Below are positions 47,101 to 64,000 of a stretch of 64,000 nucleotides of DNA, piece by piece. The DNA comes from Patagioenas fasciata. Its lineage: Eukaryota > Chordata > Aves > Columbiformes > Columbidae. The translations under genes were made by a program, and so were the position numbers. Location: contig NC_092520.1 of the NCBI RefSeq assembly GCF_037038585.1, positions 1,145,001 to 1,209,000 of the forward strand, written 5' to 3'. How positions within the stretch are numbered: position 1 is the first letter of the stretch; the number at the start of each line of letters is the position of its first letter. The notes beneath the pieces were generated by a model, which saw only the letters and a list, made by a program, of their open reading frames with translations, searched no databases and was not told the DNA's origin.

Positions 47101-49183
47101 GCTCAGATCTATATAACACTCAGCACTACAACTAGGACATTTTACAACATAGCTGGGTTCACAACACCCACACTTCTCACAAGATAAAGCCACAGCAGCT
47201 TCTACTGTGTCTTCAGGCATTAAAGTGCATAACCGAAACCAAGGTGTATCTAAGAACTGAACAGCTCTACAGCTATATACAGAGCTGGCTTTACACCACA
47301 ACAAAGCAGCAGAATAACCAATACCTGAAGTTTTCCACGCAAACAAATCCAAAGAATACCAAAACCATCAGATTCCAGAAATCCAAGTAACCAAAGTATA
47401 CCTTTAAGTTTCTAGCAACCCAGTATACACTATCCTACATAAGAATCCTGTATCACAACTTACGGATAGCCCAACACCAAATGACCCATCCCAAATTTCA
47501 GAAAATAATTCCTTCTTACTAGAGATCCTTATGAAAAGAAACTACTAAATTATTGTATACTGTGATTAAGTTACAAAGGACGTACCCGTCATTAATCAGT
47601 AGACATGATAAATGCTTTCTAACTACCTGTCAAACGAGGAGACAATTTTCAACTTGTAGATGCTTCTGCATGACAAGCTAGAGACAAAAGATTAAGTAAT
47701 ATATTGTTTAGAAGCAGAGTGCTTAGGTTATGTTTGACTAGAAACTCATAGGTGTATTGTAAGTAAGAAACTGATGAATTACTTATGTAAGTGAGCACTG
47801 ATTGCGCTTGTGCGAAGAGCTACCAACGCGGAGAGGTCGATCGGCGCACACATGAAAAGACCCCCAGAAGATCCCCCAAAAAGAGACTGTGGTACTTGTA
47901 GAAGGACATTAGACCGCAGCAAAGACCATGAAATAACTCACTTTATGCCAATGATTATGCAATTATTTCTTAGTATGGATGTACTGCATGTTAAAAATTC
48001 CCCCAAATTCCAATGAATATGCAGTAATTGTGTGAATATAAGCAACGCAAGAGCATCCGCTCGTTGGAACACTTACGGTGGATGATCCCCAGTGTTCCCC
48101 AGAGCTCTCAATTGAAGAGAAGCTGCCAAATTAATGTGGGTCATGTCAGATGGATTTTGGACTGCCCAGCCGTGACTTGGTACAGTAACTAGGCAGGTGG
48201 CTTTTGGATTACAGACCCTGTGTCCTACCTGGAAAAAGAGCCCAATCAAAGCTCAGTACTGGGGGCAAGTTAAAAGAAGTACTGAGACAGAAAGTGACCC
48301 GGATACATGGTCGTGGCCATCACCCACAGTACAGCTGAGTTGGGAATGTCAAAGTTTGCTTTTACTGCAAATAATGGCTTTGGAAAATCCAATGTTAATA
48401 AAAAAATCTAACTTGGCAAGTGGAGGCCTTGTCCACTCAAAAAGGATTTCAGATTATTAATAAAAAGGTCTAAGCTAATGCGAAATTGACTTTACAAAAT
48501 AGGCTGGCATTAGACTTTCTATGAGTTAAGGAACAAGAGGTATGTGGGTATCTCAGATTAGAAGAAGAGCACTGCTGTATCCACATCCCAAACATCACTG
48601 CTGATCCCCAAGAACAATGAGACGAGATGAGAAAGGTGGCAGAAGGCAGCAAAGGAATTAGAGACACAGCAGAAAGGAATTGGCTCAAGGAGATCCTTCA
48701 AGGTTTGGGTGGATGGTCTCTAAAAGAATGACTGGCCACATCGCTAGAAGGAATTATCCTTGTAGGCATGATGATAATTATGATGGGACTCTACATAGGT
48801 TGTGTAAAGAAAACTCTTCAGACAGATAAACAGCAGCAGAAAGAAAAGATCTGAGCGCTTCCAAACGGGGGAATTGATACCAAAGGCTTGAACAATGTTG
48901 TTAAAGCAGGGCTGTATTTCTCGGTACCAGCAGTACATATGCATCCTGTGCACGACTATAATTTTGCAATAGCTTAGCATATGCGTTGGATTTCTTGGGG
49001 TCAGGCAGGGCTTCTCAGAAATGGTGTGAATATTCGCTGTTGTAATGTATAGAAAAGGTGCGTTTCTGATCCTTGGTGAGATGTGAAGGAGACAAATCCC
49101 CGATGCACCCAGCGCTGTCGGCTTTCTGACCGGTCACTGCGCTCGGAGAGTTTTCTGGGCTCCTGGTTGGGTCCAGGCCCGGC
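44164..49183. mobile_element. Endogenous-retrovirus mosaic between B and C (copy 2)
   Basis: Collinear with 15060-20075: leader and gag-like part (44164-44954), direct LTR (44957-45354), protease and polymerase region (45364-46688), inverted LTR plus Cys-rich frame (46693-47543), second direct LTR (47544-48113), env TM region (48118-48868) and a probable 3' end. A 4-base length difference from copy 1 lies in the polymerase region. All parts are broken and were so before the unit duplicated. Confidence 0.7.
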
Positions 49184-49185
49184 TG

Positions 49186-49740
49186 CCCCCCGAGCCGAGC
49201 GGGGCGGAGCGGCAGGACTACACCTCCCGTGCTGCACCGGCGGCGGGCGGCCCTCCCGGGCTGACGCTGCCGGCGGCTCCCGGCGCCGCCTTTGTCCGTG
49301 CCGGGCTGGCGGCGCGGCCCCGGCGCAGGTAGGGGCGGCGGGCGGCCCCGGGAGGGGACCCCGGCCCCGACGGCCTCTCCCGTGCTCTCCCCTCCGCCGG
49401 CCGCCCCCCAGCCCTGCCGGACCCCCCCGGACTCCCCTTAGGGCCCGGCTCCCCCCGGCGCTCCGGCCTTTCCCCGGCTCGCCCCGTGGCCCCCGTGCAA
49501 CGCGGACGCGCTGCTCCGTGTCCCAGCCGCCCGGGCCCTCTGGATCCGGCCCTGGAGCCACCAGCGCTGGGAAGGGCACTTGTGGGGCACTGGAGGAGGA
49601 TTTGGGTGCCTGGGAGCTTCCAATACCCACTTTTTCTCGTGGCTCTTTCTCACCTTTACCCCAAGCTGGTTGGGTCCCTTGGTCGGTCCTTTTCCCGTAG
49701 CTGTGAAGGCTCGGGGTGCAGGGAAGGCAGCTGTGGGCAG
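49186..49740 (+). promoter_or_regulatory. CpG-rich promoter of KZNF C, copy 2
   Basis: ACTACACCTCCC at 49217-49228. The YY1-like site and upstream ATG are missing, as in copy 1. Confidence 0.6.
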
Positions 49741-50544
49741 GTGAGTGAACTTGTGCCCCTGATTTCTTCATGAGAATGTGCTCGCTGCTCCCGTGCAGCT
49801 GGTGACGGGACAGGCACCTCGTGTGGAATCCGGAGCATCCCGCCTCCCTCTTCCCGGATCAAAACCTGCACGGGCCTCCATCTCCCCGCCGAGAGCAGCG
49901 ACGCGCCGGGCTCCAGGCTGCTGCGGCAAGGTGGGGGTCAGGCACGGCCCCGGCTCCTGGGACACCACGGGCTGGAATTGCCGTAGTTGGTTCAGTGGTG
50001 CAGCAGCGGCAGCAAAGCACCCATGGGACCTTCTGGGCTGGGAGTCCGGTTGGTACAGGAGGTGTGGGAGAGAAGTGGTTTGAGACCCGGTGCGGTGCAG
50101 GGTGCTCCCGTTCCTGCCCGCTGAGCCGCACCACGGGCAGGGGCAGGCAGGAGCGTGCCTGCTGCCAGGCCTCGGGCCAGGCCTTGTGTCACGGTGCTGT
50201 GCCCGGTCCTGGTGGGTGATCTGGCTTGTGGCAGGGGTGAGGGACAGGGCACAGTCCCCATTGTCCTAGCGTGGGTCCTTACCTGGCACGAGCAGGGGAA
50301 ACCTGCCTGTAAGCCTGCCAGCCCTGCCCCGCTCCTGGCACAGCAGAGGAGTGTTAGCCAGGTACCTGCTCACACAGCCCCCTGTACCACAGTGACCATG
50401 CTGTGCTGCTTGGCTGTGCCACCGCCCCTCTGACCTCACTCTTCCCTTGCACAGGATGCTCCAAGATCTCCTGGGGTTGTCCTCGGGATGCCAGAGTCCC
50501 TGGTGCCAGTGAGGCCCTGCCTGGCAACAGCAGGATTTGGGTAA

Positions 50545-52762
<2,218 letters not shown>

Positions 52763-52822
52763 ATCTGCTCTTGAAGCGCCCGGGGGGCACTGGGGGCTGT
52801 TTTGATGGTGGCTGGGGGGGGA

Positions 52823-53249
52823 TGTCCTGGTTTTGGCTGGGATAGAGTTAATATTCTTCCTACTAGCTACCATCATTCTGTTTTGTATTGAGGATGAGAA
52901 GAATGTTGCTAATACACAGATGTTTGGAGTTGTTGCTGAGCAGTCAAGGACTTTTCATCTTCTGGTGCCCTGCCAGCTGGGAGGGGGCACAGCCGGGACA
53001 GCTGAAACAAAGTGACCAAAGGGCTGTTCCTTACCATATGAGGTCATGCTCAGTATAGAAACTGGGAGGACTTGGCCAGGGGCACCACAGCTCAGGGACG
53101 GGATGGGCATCGGTCAGCAAGTGGTGAGCAATTGTGTTGTGCATCACTTATTTTGGATGTTCTTACATCATCATCATCATCATCATCATCATTATTCTTT
53201 TCCTCTTCTATCCTATTAAACGGTCTTCATTTCAACCCACGAGTTTTAC
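52823..53249 (+). mobile_element. Truncated ERVL LTR, 3' end of KZNF C (copy 2)
   Basis: Equivalent of 23715-24135, with ATTAAA at 53215-53220 and nine CAT triplets (53166-53192). Confidence 0.75.
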
Positions 53250-54578
53250 ACACATCACTGGATGAGCCAAATTTAAGCTTTATGTTAATCATTTAGCTTA
53301 AATAAGTACATTTTTAATAGCACGAATCACTTAGAATTATAAGATTGTTTTATTTTTAGTATACTATCTGCTTCACGTTCCTTAGTAGCTAAATGTGCTG
53401 ACATCTTAAACTGTGTTGTAAAGTTCTGCTTATATGCACCAGAGTTGTGTTTACTTGAGCAAAACAAAGCAGCTACAAACCATCAACACCACCTGCATGA
53501 TATGGCTGTTTTGCACATTATAGAGCAAAACAGGATCCACTTGAGGCAAATAATATCTTCAAGGCTGGCACGAAGGTGCTATGCACTATCAATGACATCT
53601 GAAGCAAAAGAAGATAAGGGTCTGCCTGAAGACGGTGAAAGGATCCAATGAAAATCAAGAAGACCCCAGACTCAAATATTAGGATTGGACTGTGAGGATA
53701 TAATTACCCAGGGACTTGTATGCTGGGCTCAGCAGCTCTGCTAAGGCACCCAGCTCGAGCTGACCCTGCTGCTGGACCACTCCATTCAGCTGTTTGTTTT
53801 TACAAGTTTTGATGCCCGAGAGGCTGCTTCAAGAGACGTGGGATCCAGACTTCAGAGTGACTTGGAGGTAAGCAGGTTGAGATGCAGGATGAAACGTGGA
53901 TGTGGCAGTACGCTGAGATCAGTCCTGTGAGAAACTGCGAGAGCTGGTGAGCGTGAGAACAAGCAGTGGGATGCTACATGATAGAAAAAAGGAAGGAACA
54001 CATGCATTAAGGACAGAGGCATAGTGTGTGATAGATTAAAAAGCATTTATGGCAGTAACTTTGGAAACACAAAATATATCACTTATGTAATGGCTAACTA
54101 AGCAAATCAGCAAGTGCTTGAGTGAGCACCATAGCAAGTATAAATGAAACCCTGAGTTTGTAATAAATGTCTCTCCGCGACCCTTACTGAGAGTCTGTGC
54201 CTCATTCACTGCACTTGGAAATCCCAGCCAAGCTATATAAAGAATCAGGTGAGCACACAGAATCCTTTGGCCATTAAATAATCCCTTACCTGTTTTCCCT
54301 TTACCCTCTATGTGTCTCTCAGACGTGCACAGTTGATCATGTCTGGGACTAAGTTTAGATCCAGCTGCACCCAGACTCCTCTCTCAGAAGGAGTTTAGAG
54401 ATCAAGGGGTTCCATTCTGAAACTCCTGATTCAACAGGAGGGCCTCCCTCTACCCTTCCACATCTCCTGTCCCTGTATAAATCATTCTAAACCAACTCTC
54501 ACCTGATTCTCCTTGGTGTATTTCCCCCATGCAGGAAGTACTGGAGTGAACGTTGTCATCAAACTGTGTTACTTTATT

Positions 54579-55317
54579 TTCTTTAAGTGATGTGAACGCC
54601 GCTCTGCAACAAGCAGGACCCTGAATCACTGTTCTGTGACAAATTGGTGTAGTCGGCAGGATGACAGGGGATATCACTGAATTCAGAGCCATGGGGTGAG
54701 TCCGAGTCCCAAGTTCTTAGAAGAATGAGCTCCTGATAACTGGCACAACTGGGAAGATGTGGAAGAACAGCTAAAAGTGGCCAGGGGCCATATAAAGGAT
54801 GGAAAGGGAAGAGGAATGATTTGCAGAATGTTGGGCACCTGCCTAGAAGCCACGTGTCAGGAGAGGGAAACCTAAGTAGAGAAAAATAAGATCTGAAAGA
54901 GCAAATAGAAGGTAAGAAAACTTCTGAGTGATTATTGTCCTTGGAAACTGAGCAGCTGCAGAAATAGTTACAGGAAAAGAAAGATAAAACCCAGAAATTG
55001 GAGGAAAAGATGGAAATTATATTTACACGGGCTCATTTTGCCCCTGATATTCTACAGATGTGGAAACTAATTGTGTCCCCTGAAGAATGGGATGGAAATA
55101 TGCAGGGTGACCCTTGTGACAGTGAACCACAGGATGATCATTCTTCATCTGTCTCAGACCTTTCTGAATATGAAGTCAGACGTACCATTAGGACGGTCTT
55201 GAGTACTTCAGGGTGGTGCTGCATGGTATCATTGGCAAAACACTCCCTGGGATCTGGTGCAATTGGCAAATTTTCAAGCAAAATATGGCAGAAAACCCAG
55301 TGAAACTGAAACAGAAT
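54579..55317 (+). mobile_element. Retroviral leader and gag-like fossil (copy 2)
   Basis: Equivalent of 25465-26203, cut by CR1 at the same base. Confidence 0.55.
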
Positions 55318-57197
55318 CATAGAATGTGCAGAGCTGGAAGGAACCCAGAAGGATCATCGAGTCAAACTCCTGTCCCCACGTAGGACAACCCCAAAATTTC
55401 TACCATGTTTCTGAGGGCATTGTCCAAACTCTTCTTGAACCTTTTCCTCAAGTCCAACCTGACTGTCCCCTGCCACATCTTCCTGCCATTCCCTGGGCTC
55501 TGTCACTGTCACAGAGCAGAGCTCACCCTGCCCCTCCTGCTCCTGCTGAGGAACCTGCAGCCCATGAGCTCTGCCCGCAGTCTGCTCTGCTCCAGCTGAG
55601 CAAACCCAGGGACTTGAGCCACTCCTCCTACAGCTTCACCTCCAAACCCTTCACCAACTTCATGGCCTCCTCTACCCCTTCTCCAGTAGCTTTACCTCCT
55701 TTTTATCCTGTGTCCCCAGCCCTGCATACAGTGCTCCAGGTGTGGTGGCACCAGTGCAGAGGAGAACAGGACAGTCCCCTCCTTGCTTGGCTGGCCGTGC
55801 TGTGCTGGATGCACCCAGCAGATGGTTGACCCTCTTGGCTGCTAGGACACACTGTTGGCTCTTGTTCAACTTGCTGTTGACCAGAGTTCAGTACCTCCCA
55901 GGATAATCTTCTCCATCATTTTGCCAGGCACAGAAGTGAGACTGGCAGACCTGCAGTTACTGGGGTCATCGCTCTTGCACTTCTTGAAGACTGGGATGTT
56001 TGCCAGCTTCCAGCCAACTGGGAACTCTCCACATTCCCAAAAGTGTTGAAAAATCAAGGAGAGAGGTCTCTCTATCACAGTATCACAGTATGTTTGGGAT
56101 TGGAAGGGACCTCAAAAGATCATCCAGTCCAATCCCCCTGCTGGAGCAGGAACGCCTAGGTGAGGTCGCACAGGAAGGTGTCCAGGCGGGCTTTGAATGT
56201 CTCCAGGGAAGGAGACTCCACAACCTCCCTGGGTAGCCTGTTCCAGTGCTCTGTTACCCTCACTGAGAAGAAGTTCTTTCTCAAATTTAAGTGGAACCTC
56301 TTGTGTTCCAGCTTGATCCCATTGCCCCTTGTCCTATCATTGTTTGCCACTGAAAAGAGCCTGGCTCCATCCTCGTGGCACTCACCCTTTATATATTTAT
56401 AAACTTTAATAAGGTCACCCCTCAGTCTCCTCCAAACTAAAGAGCCCCAGCTCCCTCAGCCTTTCTTCATAAGGGAGATGCTCCACTCCCTTAATCATCT
56501 TTGTTGCCCTGCGCTGGACCCTCTCCAGCAGTTCCCTGTCCTTCTTGAACTGAGGGGCCCAGAACTGGACACAATATTCCAGATGGGGTCTCACCAGGGC
56601 GGAGTAGAGGGGAAGGAGGACCTCTCTCGATCTACTGACCACCCCCCTTGTAATACACCCAAGGATGCCATTGGCCTTCCTGGCCACAAGGGCCCAGTGC
56701 TGGCTCATGGTCATCCTGTTGTCCACCAGGAGCCCCAGGTCCCTTTCCCCTACACTGCTCTCTAATAGGTCATGCCCCAACCTATACTGGAACTTGGGAT
56801 TGTTCCTGCCCAGATGCAGGACTCTACACTTTCCCTTGTTAAATTTCATCAGGTTATCCCCCGCCCAACTCTCCAGCCTGTCCAGGTCTCTGATGGCAGC
56901 ACAGCCTTCTGGCGTGTCAGCCACTCCTCCCAGCTTAGTGTCATCAGCAAACTTGCCGATAGTACACTCAATTCGCTCATCTAGATCGTTAATGAATATA
57001 TTGAATAATATTGGCCCCAGTACTGACCCCTGAGGCACTGCACTAGATACTGGCCTCCAACTGGACTCCGCACCATTGACCACCACTCTCTGGCTTCTCT
57101 CTTTAAGCCAGTTTGCAACCCACCTCACTACTCTATTGTCCAGACCACACCTCCTCAATTTAGCTGTGAGGATGCTGTGAGGGACTGTGTCAAAGTC
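55318..57197 (-). mobile_element. Two adjacent CR1 LINE copies (copy 2)
   Basis: Older CR1 at 55318-56073 and younger at 56074-57197, as in copy 1. The 261-codon RT frame (56415-57200) is still open and reads the same as in copy 1. Confidence 0.88.
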
Positions 57198-57874
57198 CAC
57201 ACTTCACCTTTCAGAACATCAGCCCCCAGAAGGTTAAATGGCAATGATCCCATGACCATGGTCACCGGTGTGGTTGTACCCTCCCCGGGCAGTTGCAGGC
57301 TGACGGTGGCCATTGTCTGAGCTTGGACGATACCAAAAGCATCTGCAATAAACGTGCGCCACTTGGACAAAGTTATGCGTCCCTGTACCACATCCTCCAT
57401 TTTGAAAGCCGGAATGTAAGCTCCAGTATCTACCAGGAGCGTTATTGACATTAACCCAAGTCTCAGGGGATACCTTTCCTCCACATGACAGTCCTCAGAC
57501 TATTACACCTGTGTCCCGTATCCCTTCCACATGGTGGAGGCACAAATGTCATTCTTTTACAGCTAATTGCGTGTGAGGAAGGTTTTGGTTCTGTGTGTCT
57601 GAAACCTCTTGAATCTGTTTTGTTAGATGGAATGGTCACAGGGCCATACTTTCACCCATAATGAAATAGGTCTTGAGTGACCGCTCCCCACGTCCAAACT
57701 TTCTTTTCAGGGGATCTGCAATTAGGGTCACAGTTCCTTCTAATGTGGCGACAGCCCTTTCACTCTGGGACATCGCCTGTATTTTTCCTTGCAACAGAAT
57801 GCCAATAGCTTTGAGGGAGTCTGGGAGGCCCCATATAAGAGGTGTCATTCACTCTGGGTCGGTCGGTATCATCA
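57198..57874 (-). mobile_element. Retroviral protease/gag-region fossil, minus strand (copy 2)
   Basis: Equivalent of 28084-28760. Confidence 0.65.
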
Positions 57875-58119
57875 TTGGGGATTCTTGTTGAAATTTAAGC
57901 AGCCGGCTGTACATCATTTGTACTCTTTTGTTTGAACAACCTACTTTAGCATGAGTAGCCAAACTTAGCATGAGCAGCCAGGCTCCCTGGAATTCCAGGC
58001 TGAATACTGTGAACATATCTTGACCTGGTTGCTTGGTGACGGGGGCGGGGGCTTGAAGAGCAGTACCCGGGGATACAGAGGAAACACTGTCAGCAGAGCC
58101 TGCAAACCATCTAGATAAG

Positions 58120-59564
58120 TGTCCTGGTTTTGTTAAAAAACAAGTTTCTCTTTTAGTGAATTTGCCTGTCAGCTAAAGCCTTCATACAACAGCGGTCACG
58201 ATGATATTGTGTGGTTTGGCACTGGTTTATTTCATTATACCGCAGCCGCTAATGAATTTCTAATCGTTTCTGCTTTACCTTGAAAAGCCTCCAGGAGAGA
58301 TTAAAGAGCAATACGGCTCTGTGTTTGCTAATTGGTCAAGCGAATCTTTAGAAAGGCTGACTAACCATACTTTCGTTTTTTCGCTAGGACAGTTTGCAAA
58401 TGTTTTAGAGAACTTTGAATATCCTTGGAGCTTTGATAGAACTGTGATGGTGTTATCTGGTTTGCCAAATGTGTGTCAGCTTGTGTTACTGTTAAGAGAA
58501 ATGAGGTTCAATAGGAGGTTTGCATCCCTTTTTAGTCCTGAGATTCGCGATGCGTCTTCGGAAGCTTTAGCAAAAAGCACTCCTAGCCGCTCGAGAAAAG
58601 GCAAAACAGCCAAAGCTGCCGCTGCAGCCACTGCCCCCCCAACCGCGGCTTCACAGGCTGAAGCTCCAGCTCCTCCGCAGAGCTCCTCTGCCAAGGTCGC
58701 TGCAGATAACGTTACTTCTCCAGCCTCAAAGGCTGACAAGGCAGCCTCCCCTTCCTCACACACTGGGCACTGTTGCTGCTGTAACCACAGCAATCACTGG
58801 GACAGTCATTCAGACTCTGGAAATGAATCAAGTGATGGTGAACCCATATCAGCATCAGTTGCCGGTTGTAAGAAAGTCACTAGAAAGACTACTAATGTCC
58901 TGGTTTTGTTAAAAAACAAGTTTATCTTTTAGTGAATTTTGCCTGTCAGCTAAAGCCTTCATATTAGCTGCATTTTCCTGGAGAACCAGATACATGTTTT
59001 GGTAAACCCAGCAATGGAATGCAAACTTATTGATAAGCACCGATGGACATCTCGCGAGAGGGGCAACGAGAAACCGGTGACCAAGAAACTGACCAACTGT
59101 GTATAACATCCCATCCATGTGAATACTTCATATAAAAGTGGGAGATCACAAGGATCTCATCCCTTTTCCCTTTTCCTGTTTCCCTTTTCCCTTCTGCTTA
59201 TGGCCAACATTAGGAGAGGACCTTGCTGGTCGTCCCTGTGAACTGAGGCCAGTGAGAGACTGAATCCAGCTCCGGTTGGCTGCAGAGTCCAATCCAGGAC
59301 TTTGGGTGCTGGCTCTGCAGTTGCTGGGACTTTCAAGATTGGTTTTGTCTATTTTGTATTATTTTCTCTATTCTTATCAGTAGCATTAGCAAAACATCTT
59401 CAATTTTTCCAACTCTCTTCTCTCTGTCCTTCTTTCCCTCCCGATCGCCTGTGCTGAGTGGGAAGGGGGGAGAGGGAGGGGCAAAAGGGGGAAGTGGCGG
59501 GGAGAGGAGGTGAACAACACATCTGCCAGGGTTTGATTGTCACCCGCAATCTTAAGCCTTGACA
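58120..59564 (+). mobile_element. ERVL-type LTR element fossil (copy 3)
   Basis: Same structure as in copy 2, with ATAAG at 58115-58119 and 59565-59569 and the LTR at 58896-59564. Because the flanking duplications are identical in copies 2 and 3, the insertion is older than the unit amplification. The internal frame (58321-58932 region) is still open, with a few amino-acid changes. Confidence 0.8.
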
Positions 59565-60406
59565 ATAAGAACTGTGAAAAAGCTGCATGGAGTATGGCGA
59601 AGGAGAGCCCAAAAAGAATAAAAGCAGCCCCAGCCTCAGAATTACAATTACAGCAGCAAAAGGCGCGTGGACGGCTCGTGAAGGACGCGTGAAGAGCGGG
59701 TACAGAGATCATGAGCGCTTAAAAGGCCAAACCACTTTTGTCTCAGGGTCCCTCCCCTTGAGAGGCACCCGGTCCGGACTGTTTCTTTCATGTACATTTC
59801 AATTTATTTCTTGTTTTATCTTGTGATTCAACTATTTTTAAGCGCAGACATTCGAGACTATGCTACAGGAAACCTAGGGTCAAGAACATTTCTTCAGCAC
59901 CACCCAGGTCCCCAGACACTGCACACCCATTGTGGTACCAGCCAGAGCTGCCCCCGACAGAGAGCCCAGGGAGCCCATGGAGGCCAGCGGGGCCACGGGG
60001 ACCGGCGTTCCCTGCACGACACCTCCACTCTGGCCCTGTGCAGGAGGAGAAGGAAGAGACCCCGCTGCACCCCGGCCCCTCCGGCGGGACCCACAGGCAG
60101 CACCCCCTGCTCGGCCGGCGGGCAGGGCTGCCCAGCGCGGACAGGGGCAGGGCAGGGGCTGAGGGGCTGCGGCAGGCCCTGGGGGTCTCTCCCAGCACTC
60201 ACCACGTCTCCAGGGCCAAAGTGGGTTTCTCCACTCCTCCTGCTGCCTGGGGAAGATACTTGGGGAGGCTGGTGCTGCCTCCAGGGTTGTGGCTTTCACG
60301 ATGATGGGACACACAGTGATGACTCTGACCTGCGAGGGGGAGATGGGGCCTGTCCGAGTAGAAAAGGCAAAGGAATGTTTGCCAACAGCCACCCGGCCGG
60401 TCCTCC

Positions 60407-60837
60407 CCACCCCGGCCGTCCCGCCGTGTCTCGGTGCCCCCGAGCCCAGGACTCCATTTCCAGGGGACCCGTGTGGCCAGGGCTGGCGGGCAGGGCCAGG
60501 GGCCGCAAGGACACAGCGGTGCTGCCGGTGCCCGCCCCCCCGAGCCGAGCGGGGCGGAGCGGCAGGACTACACCTCCCGTGCTGCACCGGCGGCGGGCGG
60601 CCCTCCCGGGCTGACGCTGCCGGCGGCTCCCGGCGCCGCCTTTGTCCGTGCCGGGCTGGCGGCGCGGCCCCGGCGCAGGTAGGGGCGGCGGGCGGCCCCG
60701 GGAGGGGACCCCGGCCCCGACGGCCTCTCCCGTGCTCTCCCCTCCGCCGGCCGCCCCCCAGCCCTGCCGGACCCCCCCGGACTCCCCTTAGGGCCCGGCT
60801 CCCCCCGGCGCTCCGGCCTTTCCCCGGCTCATCTTCT
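60407..60837 (+). promoter_or_regulatory. CpG-rich promoter of KZNF A, copy 3
   Basis: ACTACACCTCCC at 60567-60578 and candidate donor after CAG 60678. Confidence 0.6.
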
Positions 60838-60930
60838 GCTGCCCTTGTGAGGCACCGGAGGAAGATTTGGGTACTCGGGAGCTTCCAAAACCCCCTTTTT
60901 CTCGTGGCTCTTTCTTGCATTTACTGCAAG

Positions 60931-61160
60931 ATGGCCGGGTCGGTGGGCAAAGTCAGTCCTTTTCCCAGTAGCTGTGAAGACTCGCGGTGCAGGGAAGGCA
61001 GCTGTGGGCAGGTGAGTGAACTTGTGCCCCTGATTTCTTACTGAAATTGTTGTGCTTGCAGGGACCATCTGTCCTCGCTGCCTCTGGATCAAAACCTGCA
61101 GGGGCCTCCATCTCCCCGCCGAGAGCAGCGACGCGCCGGGCTCCAGGCTGCTGCGGCAAG
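60931..61160 (+). CDS. Candidate N-terminal coding exons of KZNF A, copy 3
   Basis: Exons 60931-61011 and 61062-61160, phase 0, open, same lengths as in copies 1 and 2. Confidence 0.45.
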
Positions 61161-61495
61161 GTGGGGGTCAGGCACGGCCCCGGCTCTGGGGACACCGCGG
61201 GCTGAGCTTGCTGTGGTTGGTTTCATGGAGCAGCTGCAGCAAAACACCCATGAGACCAGCTGGGTTGGGAGTCTGGTTGGTACAGGTTATGTGAGAGAGA
61301 AGTGGTTTGAGACCCGGTGTGATGCAGGGTGCTCCCGGTTCTGCCCGCTGAGCCGCACCACTGGCAGGGTTTCATGGTGCTGTGCCTGGTCCTGGTGGGT
61401 GATCTGGTTTGTAAGATGGTTTGGGGACATGGCACAGTCCCCACTGCTCTGGCGTGGGTCCCTAATTGGCACAAGCAGGGGAAACCTGCCTGTAA

Positions 61496-64000
<2,505 letters not shown>

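Overview
This is a vertebrate, almost certainly bird, genomic window. The evidence is CR1 LINEs with their typical 3' octamer ends, ERVL-type LTRs opening with TGTCCTGG, short GC-rich introns, and KRAB zinc-finger (KZNF) genes of the sauropsid type. No species or chromosome can be assigned from the sequence alone.

The window is a head-to-tail tandem array of one unit of about 29.1 kb: copy 1 at 1-29103, copy 2 at 29104-58217, and copy 3 at 58218-64000, cut off by the window edge. Copies differ at scattered single bases and at only a few small indels: +1 base near 12100, +4 near 16870, and two extra CAT triplets near 24060 (copy 1 coordinates). By eye, divergence is well under 1 to 2 percent. 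Copies 2 and 3 share many variants against copy 1. The start point of the unit is arbitrary because the window opens inside it.

Each unit carries three plus-strand KZNF paralogues, called here A, B and C. Copy 1 spans, from the KRAB ATG, are A 3570-6068, B 11608-14167 and C 21494-23654. All share one layout: a CpG-rich promoter with an ACTACA..TCCC motif (ZNF143/THAP11 type), a YY1-like CAAGATGGC block, one or two short phase-0 upstream exons, a 127-nt KRAB-A exon, a 108-nt KRAB-b-like exon, then a C2H2 array (A 13 good plus flawed fingers, B 18, C about 12). Just past the stop lies a truncated ERVL LTR that supplies an ATTAAA poly(A) signal in A and C. The window therefore holds seven KZNF loci: A1, B1, C1, A2, B2, C2 and partial A3. 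A roughly 9-10 kb gene module was apparently first triplicated, then the three-gene block was amplified as a unit.

Between the genes lie fossils: an internally deleted ERVL element flanked by ATAAG target duplications, a hAT transposase fragment related to the GTF2IRD2/FAM200 type, a second LTR followed by an array of small inverted repeats directly upstream of promoter B, a multi-insertion endogenous-retrovirus mosaic between B and C, and, after C, retroviral leader/gag and protease remnants around two CR1 copies.

KZNF proteins of this kind normally bind DNA through the finger array and recruit TRIM28 through the KRAB box to silence target DNA, often transposons. Points of most interest are a Glu-to-Gly change in the KRAB MLE motif of A1, a change at a base-contacting position between B1 and B2, ageing of fingers in C, and the inverted-repeat array at promoter B.
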